Made by a program: the position numbers and the translations under genes
Shown here: positions 55,523 to 64,000 of the stretch, one piece after another
Position numbering within the stretch: the first letter of the stretch is position 1
Layout: each line of letters opens with the position of its first letter
Source of the DNA: Lasiosphaeris hirsuta
Taxonomy: Eukaryota > Ascomycota > Sordariomycetes > Sordariales > Lasiosphaeriaceae
Reading direction: 5' to 3'
DNA: 64,000 nt
Assembly (NCBI GenBank): GCA_030549175.1
Contig: JAUKUA010000003.1
Span: 5,084,001-5,148,000 of the forward strand
The notes under the pieces: generated by a model
The model's database searches: none
Seen by the model: only the letters and a program-made list of their open reading frames with translations
Told to the model about the DNA's origin: nothing

Positions 55523-58270
55523 TGGGTGACTCTCGAAGTAGTCGTCGTCTAGAGGGTTGCGAATAAGATTAGAACTCTGTCCTGCAGGGGAGACTTCAGA
55601 TGGGACGAAGTGGAAGCGGGCTCCGGCCAGCGGGCAGTCGGGCAAATAAGCTCTTAGAAGGAACTAAGGGAAGCAGCAGCGATAGCAGCTCGCGCGCCAG
55701 GCTGGTCAGAGAGCTCTTTGCGCCTGGCAAGAAACCACTTGATGTCGCACTGTCACAACCTTCAAGCCGCGGGTGAAATGTTGAGCATGGCACACAACAC
55801 AAAGAAGGGTGGCAGTTGGGTAGGTTTGCGCAGAAAAATGTGAGACGGAGGGCAGGAGATGGGACGAGGTGAGTGGTGGTGTTTCAAAGTTTCAAAGGGG
55901 AGGGCCGTCATGTGAGGTGGATATGGCCACCCGATCCCACTCCCACATCAACCCGGGACCGCAAGGGAGGGACAGAACTTGCCTAATCGATTATACGACA
56001 TGGCTGTGGTGGGAGCAACGCTGCTCGGGAGTTTGGAGGGGTCGGGTGTCTGTCTATCTGGAGATGGCGGTGGTGGTAAAGTCGGTGGGAGGGAGACGGC
56101 GGCGGGTGCCCGATGGAGGCAAGTTTCCAATTGGGATTTTGTGCGTCTCAGGCTCTCTCTCGCTCCCGCGTTGGAATGCGACTCCACGGGTCAAGCACAC
56201 CTTAACCACTTGTCGCTGGCGGTTTCGAGGTTCCGTGTGGGTGAACCCCTATTTCGTCTATTCTTCTAGGCCCAGGTCTTTTGTTTCTCGCTCGATCGGC
56301 CGTTGGGGTCCCGTGCCTGCAGCTATGCGCCGGCCGTGTCTGTGAGGACGGGTGCGTGCTAGTAGTGGTGCTGGTGCTGGTGGGGGGGGGGAGAGGAGAG
56401 AGGACGACGGGAATAGGGTTTATGGCTGCCAAGCGCATTGCTTGGACGCTGTCGTAGTCGTAGCGGCCTTCCAGAGAGGTATTTCGGCGGCAGGACAAAA
56501 TCCAAGTTTCACGCTGACAAGTTCCGTGCCGGGGCTGCTAGGTGATGGGAGCGCAACGGGCTGGGGGCAGGGGGGGCTGGACGAATGAAGGGGCTATGCA
56601 GCGCCAGGCCAAGTGCAGAGGCAACTGCAAGCACCAGAGAGGGATGGGCCCGGCAGAACGTGGTGTTTCAGCGTAACGACAGTGCCAGGTCGGGAAGGCG
56701 ACGTCGCTCCACTGATTGGATCGCGAAGCCGCTACTTGATTGGCCCCTCAGGCCTTGATCCGCCGTTTGAGGGGCTGCAAACGCAAGCGCGGTGGTCCAG
56801 AGGGTTCGAGATGCTGTGGGGTTGATGAATACCCCTGGGCAAGTGGCTGCGTCTGGCCAAACACCCGGAGACTTGTAACTATTTTTTGGAGTCAAGGATC
56901 GTCCACTTAAGAATCCGGATTCTTGCAAATTGGCGGCAAGAATGCAGGTTGCGGGATGTGAGCAAACAAGATACCTAGATGCGGGGATGGTCGCGATCTC
57001 ACCCACGCAGACGACGGTGAAGCAGGGAATCTGTCCGCTCAGCTGGGAGGAACCGAGGGAGCCAACGACAAACATCTACGCCCCAGGCTGTGTATCATGG
57101 GAACCATAGAACAGCCTGTCGCTCCCCACCTCTAAGCTCCTTATCAATTTCTTTTATCAGTCTCGCCCGCCACGATGTACCTTCACATCGTCACCTTGTC
57201 TCTAATTGACTGACGGTTCCGCGCTTCCTGCACCTACCCTAAATATTTCTTACAGGCAAATATCAACGACATAATTCCAGTACCACAATACCCGGTAAGA
57301 CTGTGCCATCTGGTCTGGCCAACCCTGCAAACAGTCTAAACCCAGCGCTTCCAGCTTTCTCTTTGTCTCTTCCCTCTGGAGAAGTCGCTGGGCCGCCTTG
57401 CCAAGCAACTTCTCCTCGATTCAACAAAAGCGCCTCGCGGCGGTGGCCTTTTTAGTCTGCTGTCTCTAGACCAAACCAACTAGTCCACATATGTGAAGAT
57501 CAAAAATAGCACCTCAATAGTTCGCCAAGGTCCAGCACACGTAACCTAATTGCCGTAGACACTAGCCACATCTCGCCGACCTATGTATGCTCTCCAATAT
57601 ACCCACCCGCCACATCTGGGATCATGCTCACCGAGACCGAGGGAAAGAAGGGAAGGATGCACCGCCTCCCCGCCCTCGCCTGCCACGTAAAACCCGCTGG
57701 CCGATCTCCCGACCTCCCGACGGCGGCTTTGCCTTGAGCGCTTGCTTGGCCTTGCCTGCTGACGAGGCTCTTTGGGCTTAGTAGTCTCATACGAGCTGAA
57801 GCGGACTTTACCGGACTGACCGTGGTTTCTCTCGCTGGCAATCGGCATGCCGCCTTCGGTCGGCGGCAGATCGAGCAGAGGAAAAAAGAGAAACCATTCG
57901 CTCGCATGTTGAGAAAGTGAGGTAAAGTTCCTGTGCCCCGGCCTTGGCCTGCGAACCCGATCCTCTCAAAAAGGGGAATTCCGGCTTATTCTCCCGTGCA
58001 TTCGCCCATTCGTCCATTCCGTCGCCAGGTTGAATGTTGATGCTCGACAGAGTTTCATCACCGCGGCCGACACCTCATGCCTTTGATATCCTGGGCGTGA
58101 GGCGGCCGCCTCTCGGGGGATATCTTTGGCAGAACAAAATTGTCAACCATGGCACAAAAGTTATAGTAAAATATTAATGCCCCACTGAAGGAGCACTTCC
58201 GATCCCGCCCTCGATTCTGCGTTTATACCCATAATCTACCCGGCCCTAGTCAAATCCTCTTGGACTTATC
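55523..58270. promoter_or_regulatory. chitin synthase upstream region and SLY1 3' end
   Basis: A 2.7 kb region without a supportable gene. It should hold the chitin synthase promoter and long leader, and near 58270 the SLY1 3' UTR. An isolated short segment with good splice-like ends on the plus strand (about 57256-57295) has no partners that I could find. Confidence 0.4.
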
Positions 58271-60957
58271 TTATGAAATCTCCTGACCCAACTGGTCAAG
58301 CTCATCCCGTATAAACTGCCCCGCGTTGACCAGCTCGCTGGCGCCGTACACGACCCTCCGCTTGCCACGGTCACCCGCCGCCGGCCGGTTCGCCCACTCC
58401 TGCAGATTGCCGTACTCGTCCATCGAGCCACCTCCGACCATGAACACTAGTGCCTCTGAAAAGCCCTGCCTGCGCTGCCCGAAGCTCGCTCCCATCCCCG
58501 CCCCTTGTGCGCCGAGCACAGCGCCCGGTAGCCCGCCGGGAGCCATGACCCCCGTCGCCGCCGCCCGGATTGCTGACGGTTGTGGCATTGTGCCCCGCGC
58601 GTTGGCGCTCCGCGGGTCAAAGTACAGGTAATGTTCTGTCTTGGCGATGGCCGACGAGCTGGCGCTCGATGGGTCCATAATGGACTCTGTGATTTTCGTC
58701 ACCGTTAAATCGCGGTCAACTGGAAGGAAATCCTTGATGCCGCCTAATAGTGAGGCGACATTGGTTGATAGAACGCCTGTGGGCACACCCGTCTCCTTGA
58801 GTCGGTCCGTGAAGCGAGTTGAGATGGCCGAGAATCGTTGCAACAAATCCGAAGACCCAGACTGCTGCTGGGCTGTAGTCGCCGAATTATTGATTGTGGT
58901 GAGCTGTGTCATCTTGGTTGTGGCACGAACCCTGTTCAACTTCGTAAGCAGTCTGTTGAAGGATTGAGGGGAAAAAGAAGCGCCAACTTACTGCCGAATG
59001 TACGACAGAGATGTCACATCACAGCCAGCTGCCGTGAGAGCCTCCTCAAACTGCGCCCATTCTTGACGAGTCACGTCCTGCTCCGTGCTGAGGAACCAGA
59101 TGATGAACACACGAAGCTTGTCTGCTGGCTTTCCCTTATCATTGGTCTTGATCAACTCAAGCATTTGCGCCTTGGTCTGCTTCATCACGCCTTGCTCTAG
59201 CTCGAAGTAATTATCCAGCTGGCGGTTCTGGATTTCCCCGAGAATCGCAGCAAGGATGTTCATGTGCATGTCAAGTGTGGCTTTCCTTTCCCGAAGCTCT
59301 GGGAGGAGTGTGATGGCTGTTTTGAGGTGCTGCGCACTGGCACTGTTATCATTCTCAAGGCTTTCAAAATCCGTAACTCCCCCGGTCTTTTTGGTGATTG
59401 CTTCGGCCTCCTCCTTGTATTTGGTAAGCTCGGCATCTATACAAGTCAGATCAAGTTTTTTGAGATATGGAGCTACGAATTCTTCTCACCGATGTCCTCA
59501 GCAACCTGGGGGAATGGCATGCATGCGTTTTTCTGCCAGAAGAAGTCATTGGCCGCCAAATCGTAGCTCTTCTTGGTCGTGCCTCTTGCAGGGTTGGTTG
59601 CATCCACAGGAGTCTCAATAGTGATACGGTTCAACTCCGACTGCAGGATCAATCAACAAATGCTCTTCAATCCGAGATTTCAAGAAGGCTTACCTTGAAT
59701 ATATCAAAGCACAGACTCTGGTAAGTCCAAGAATGTGACAGCATGGGTATCAAGTCAACATTCCGGTCGAGGATGACAAGAACTGGCCTTGATGTTGGAG
59801 TTCCGGTAGTGGAAGATGCCGGCCGGGTTTGTGATGAGAAGAGGTTGTCTTTGGAGTTGAGAATGTGATCACGGAGCTTGCGGTCCAGTTTGGTAGCGAT
59901 CATCTCGGCTGCAGCACCTCTTGGACAGCGAATCTGCGCGGTTGATCAGGTCAGTACGCGCCCAAAGAGGACTTAACGATGAGCTAGGGGATTCAACAAG
60001 ACAACCAGACAGTTCGGAGGGCTCGCCGAAGCCTCCAGAAACTTACAATTGGAATGACACCTAGCGAAGGGTTAGCTTCTGATTTAGCAAACCGAGGCGC
60101 AGTATAACATACCCATTGTTACTACAACACTGAAGAGACCGCTGACGATCCTGTCTACAACTCTGTCGAGCTCCTCGTCCTTTGTCTTGGCGCTGTTCAA
60201 AGCCCAATACGTGTGCTCCTTCTGCATCCCCAGACTGAACAGATCCGGCTCTGTGACAATGAAATTGAGATATTGGTCATATATTTGCGCGATCTGCTCA
60301 GAGGTTTCTGCGGTTGCTGTTTGTGATGCGAAGTCCTCGAGCAGCGGCCGTGGGATAGAAGAGAGGAAGTTGATGTAGGCCTTGCTGTAGAGCCCCTTTT
60401 GGAGATCATTTGTTATGGCTTGGAGGTTCGCGGGGGTGGGCTCGACGAGGTATATTGCCGGTACGTCAGGGATAGGTGCCCTCGATGACGACAGATGCCT
60501 GTTGGTTTTAATATCAATGCCACAGCTGCAACGCGAACGAGGACTGACATGTGCATCGTAATACCCATTGACCTCAGGTGGGATACTTGAAGGACTGGGC
60601 TGATCACATCGCGACCAAGGTCCTGGCCAGGTTAAACTGTAAGCACTCCGGGGCCTGAATCCTCGAAAGGGCATCGTCAAGCATATATCGGCTTCCTCAG
60701 TTTGATGCCATAAGCAAGGGACACTCACATCGAACACAAGAACCTTCCAGATAGGAAGACCATTCTTCAGGATAGGTGCCGAGGGGGCAAGAAAGCCGTC
60801 GGCATGGGGGTCGTCGGTCTCGCTCAGTTCGACGGCTTCGTTTAGGTTAAGGATCTTCTTGATGGATACTTTGGCGGTGTCAGTTGGGCGCAACATAGAT
60901 GCTCAGGGGCAGCATACTGATTTGCTTGTCGCGCAGTGAAGAATCCCGTGCCGCCAT
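58271..60957 (-). CDS. SLY1: SLY1, Sec1/Munc18 protein of ER-Golgi fusion
   Basis: Nine exons: 60957-60918, 60868-60729, 60622-60549, 60498-60113, 60060-60047, 59933-59694, 59640-59490, 59436-58992, 58952-58271; 723 aa with every junction in frame. Recognisable Sec1-family blocks: SIKKILNLNE and WKVLVFD at the N-terminus, VPAIYLVEPTPANLQAI, VIPIIRCPRGAAAEMIA, PVLVILDRNVDLIPMLSHSW (the hallmark domain 2 motif), YDLAANDFFWQ and a C-terminal VFMVGGGSMDEYGNLQEW. SLY1 binds syntaxin-5/Sed5-type SNAREs and drives ER-to-Golgi and intra-Golgi fusion, as a cytosolic and peripheral Golgi protein. Exon 5 is only 14 nt yet encodes part of the conserved GVIPI motif. A Gly/Ala/Met-rich insertion (about residues 635-665) is a less conserved loop. 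Confidence 0.95.
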
Positions 60958-63640
60958 GGTTGCGACCGTCACTGTCGAAGCTGGGCTGTGTTCGTGGTCT
61001 TGACGTTTGCGCCACGGCCAAGCTGGGAGCTGCTCTTGTCGACGGTCGGGTTGGAGGCGGGGGGTGGAGAGAGCTTGCTGTGCGGCGGGCTGAAAAGCTG
61101 GCCTCTGGATATCTGCCGGTAAACCAGTCTTAAGAGCTACGTGACGTTATGGCGAGGAGTACTGGTGTTGCGCGGCAGGGAGGTTCCAATATTTCGAGGT
61201 CAGGTAGCTGCTAAGGTGTGTGTGGTGGACAGCTTGTCAGTTGCCGATATGCTCGCAGGGTTCAGGATATCCCCCACATCCATTGAATTCAGCGACACCT
61301 ACCCCCTGTGGCGCAGATGTATACGCACTGTAAGTACCTCACTGTGGCAGACTATGGGGCCGTACTCTAATGGAACGGAGCTACACCTTGTCCGGTGCCG
61401 ACTTGAAAGCATACATGTCTGCTTTTGGCCTAGCGTAGAACCTGGCTACCAGTGAACAATCCGCAATGCAGCTGCGGTCAACTGCCAGCCAGTCCTGAGG
61501 GGCTGCAGGCACTCGCAACTCGCCACGCGCACTGACCAGCCCTTTTATGTCTGCCGCGGCTGATTTGCGAAACAGGAACCAACTTTTCCCTTCCTCAACG
61601 ACATCCTGTGCTTCTCGTCATCCTCTTCTCTACAACCATTTGGCCCGCCACCAGCACCTGGATTGCCTTATTAGGTTCCCCTCTCTCGAGATCCGGTCCC
61701 TCGTACATTTTCACTGCCTGGCCAGGTTGTATAGACGATTGAGCTCGCGCACACTGAGGCCTGGATTCGAGCTGCTTTCGATCTGCCTGCTTTGTCGCCC
61801 TGTCGCTCGGCGCGTTTTGCGACCTGCGACCGGCAATCACCTGCTGATTTTAATCATTAAAAATTAAGCCAGATCCGGTCTCTGCTCTAGATATTCGAGG
61901 AAAATGTTGTAGGGAGTCTCGCGGGCATCAATTTTGTCGCCTGCAAGGGACGAGGCCATGACGTGTCTTCGACAACGCGAAGTGAAGGACCAGGACCAGT
62001 GCTCTGGAAACAAGCACCAATATTGACGGGTATGCATTAAACTCACCATTCCCCATCTAAACATTGCCAGCATAATTGTATCTCTATCCTCCTAAAATGC
62101 ATGTTCAATCGGACAGTCTGGATCTCACAGCCCATATCTGCGAGCTGAAGGACTGCGAGAATGGCAACGCAAGCGGCGGGGATGAGCCACAGACAGAGAG
62201 CCCATCATCACCTCGCGAGTAACACATAAAAAGCCTGTCACGGGAGGAGGGGAGTGCAGACGACGAGGGGAGAGCACCACAGCAGACAAACAGACTTGAG
62301 AGAGTGGCCCAGCACAAAAACATCTTCATGAATATGGAGCCAGGCCTGGAGTCATTGTCTATAATGCAATGATGACGGCCGCCGGTCCATCCCCTGGTTA
62401 ATTGTCCCATGCTCGGATCCAGCCAGATCTTGTCGTCAAAGAGCGCGATTTTGGTGGGTGCCCAGTGTTGGGTGTGTTGGCTGCGATCGCGACTGCGGGG
62501 GCGGTGGGAGGGGTGCTGCTGTGTAGGGCTTTTGGGGGATGGCACTCTCGGTCCATCACGGCTCGCACCACCACCCACCGCCTGTCTGCATCTCCATCCT
62601 CGCCCAGCCTGCATCGAGATCTCTTCATGAAGCGATTGACTAGTCGCCGGCTTGGGATCGCAGGAAATAGCAGAGACTGGGTAGCTGGTTCTGAAGAGCA
62701 AGGCGTCTAGATGCAGAGTCGACCGCCCAGGCCATCCCCTATCATTTGGGGAATCACCTGTTCAGTCACGCCCAGATGGATCATCGCAGGCTGCAGATCG
62801 CGCAGCGGAATCAACCAAGGCACACACTTGCACACACACACCACCACATCTACACCCAGCTTTCGATACATCGACCGGACACCTGACAGGAGCTGTCGTC
62901 TGCAGCTCATCTCTCACTGACGGTGTGTCCACGAAATATCGATATCGAATGCGCCCAAATTAATTCAAAATTTCGCCGAAGCTCGTTATTTTCTCTGACC
63001 CTTTCTGGCGCTCGAAATATCATCTGTCTGCTGTCTGTTTGTTGGGCTGCTCTCCTAGAGGCTGATGGAACTATGCTCTGGTCGCAGCCGTCTCTTGCTG
63101 CTGTGTCGGCTTTTTTGGGCTGTTCAACGTGGATTGCATCCTGGGGATTTGGAACGCTGACCCGCTTTTTATTTAGACTCTGGCGCTAGCCATATCCAGC
63201 GCGGTGCCCCACAAATCCTCCTGCACAGAAACCGCCTTAAATTCTAATCTCTACAAACCCCGTTAAATCAAATACTCGGATTGAACGATACCCTCCCCCA
63301 CCCATCTGGGTATACCGATTTCTTCCACAGCCACAACTGGAATACAGATATTTTTATTCCCGTTGCCTGATTCAAAGGGCGTAACGGAATTCCTTTTGTT
63401 ATTGTGTTCTTCTGGCATCATCTTGTGCGCCGCTTCTTGCACCAAGACTGGTGCTGCCCTTCGTTTGGAACGTGTTGGTGCGCCTGAGCCAGCGGGTGTC
63501 TGCCCGGTTTGCTGCATTTTCTGCCAAGGTATGAAATAAAGCGATTCACAGTCCTGCATAGCCTCACAATTCTAACACTTCCAAGCCCCACCATCTTCGG
63601 CTCACGTGATCCCCCTTTTCTGTGTTTGCTGTCCTCAGCA
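60958..63640. other. intergenic region with E-box near the right-hand gene
   Basis: The SLY1 promoter lies at the left end. No supportable gene is present; a 98-codon minus-strand frame (63559-63263) has no recognisable feature. A perfect palindromic E-box, TCACGTGA, occurs at 63602-63609, about 31 bp before the ATG of the last gene, and TCCTCAG just before that ATG looks like a 3' splice site. Confidence 0.4.
63602..63609. promoter_or_regulatory. palindromic E-box TCACGTGA
   Basis: Eight-base palindrome containing CACGTG, the binding site of bHLH factors such as Cbf1-type proteins. Its closeness to the ATG means it may instead sit in a 5' UTR or its intron. Confidence 0.4.
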
Positions 63641-64000
63641 ATGGACCAGAGTCATGGCAATGGCATGGGCGAATGGGACCCGAACGGCTTCACTGGGACT
63701 TGGGATCACCAATTCACCGATCCCAACCTGGGCTTTGACCCAAACCACGGACAGGACCATACAGCGTACCACAACCCAGATAGCTATGCAGGAGGAGCAC
63801 AGCACCTAGGTGCTCAAATATCCGGCCCAGACAGCCAACCGGGTCTGTACCGCCAATTTGACTACTACACCCCGAGTGACGTCTGGTCTGGTCCGGGGCC
63901 AACGACAACACCGGCAAGCACCCAGTATGCCCACGACCCATCCATCTCTCAGAGCTACTATGCAGACCACCAATCCTCGAATGACGCCAGCCAGACAGTA
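63641..64000 (+). CDS. unrecognised Q/N/G/Y-rich protein, N-terminal part
   Basis: An open frame from ATG 63641 (MDQSHGNGMGEWDPNGF) runs 120 codons to the window edge without a stop. The translation is rich in Asp, Gln, Gly, Ser, Tyr and Pro, with no hydrophobic core and no motif, typical of the disordered N-terminus of a fungal transcription or RNA-binding factor. The sequence TTTGCTGTCCTCAG just before the ATG resembles a splice acceptor, so an upstream exon may add residues or may be only UTR. No family can be named. Confidence 0.55.
   Translation, partial: MDQSHGNGMGEWDPNGFTGTWDHQFTDPNLGFDPNHGQDHTAYHNPDSYAGGAQHLGAQISGPDSQPGLYRQFDYYTPSDVWSGPGPTTTPASTQYAHDPSISQSYYADHQSSNDASQTV

Noticed and set aside
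63263..63559. 98-codon minus-strand frame
   Set aside because: Could be a small gene, but nothing recognisable and no conserved feature; kept out for lack of support.
1..64000. CRISPR arrays, 5S rRNA, further tRNAs
   Set aside because: No regularly spaced repeats and no other segment with paired acceptor, anticodon and T arms was found by eye; a fungal nuclear window is not expected to hold CRISPR.

Overview
The window is nuclear DNA of a filamentous ascomycete (Pezizomycotina, most likely a Sordariomycete). The signs are short GT-AG introns of about 48-80 nt, often with CTAAC/CTGAC-type branch sites, widely spaced genes, long leaders, a HET-domain remnant, and C-to-T style nonsense changes that look like repeat-induced point mutation (RIP). 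I spliced the genes by hand using frame continuity and family motifs.

Left third (1-22.5 kb): a PHD-finger gene cut by the left edge (2237-1, minus); divergent from it a SCYL1/Cex1-type pseudokinase (3532-6333, plus), which carries an apparent one-base frameshift; the TOR-complex WD40 protein LST8 (8553-7389, minus); a 6.6 kb stretch with no supportable gene; a tail-anchored FHA-domain protein (17776-15134, minus); a frameshifted IFRD-like gene remnant (21076-19942, minus); and an AT-rich block.

Middle (22.5-45 kb): a very large disordered protein (1875 aa, 25306-31040, plus) behind a long C/T-rich leader; an intron-containing tRNA-Leu(AAG); a hairpin-forming inverted repeat; homoserine kinase (33545-34677); a small, probably mitochondrial membrane protein (35788-36130); a nine-exon LaeA/UMTA-like methyltransferase and a divergent intronless O-methyltransferase sharing a 1.3 kb promoter region; dynactin Arp1 (41463-42788); and a GRGGAGN-repeat (DUF3602/Par32-like) protein.

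Right third (45-64 kb): a gene-poor accessory block (about 44.6-52.7 kb) holding three decayed genes next to one another: a HET-domain pseudogene, a retropepsin-like aspartic protease pseudogene and a DUF6594 membrane-protein pseudogene. Several of their stop codons are explained by CpA-to-TpA or TpG-to-TpA changes. It is followed by a class III chitin synthase (55522-52726, minus), the ER-Golgi SM protein SLY1 (60957-58271, minus, nine exons including a 14-nt microexon), and the start of an unrecognised gene at the right edge.

Most intact genes are conserved housekeeping functions: TOR signalling, tRNA export/COPI traffic, SNARE fusion, dynein transport, cell wall and threonine synthesis. 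I found no CRISPR array, no intact transposon and no intact novel multi-gene system. The most unusual parts are the pseudogene cluster, the methyltransferase pair, the unrecognised giant protein, and the frameshifted copies.
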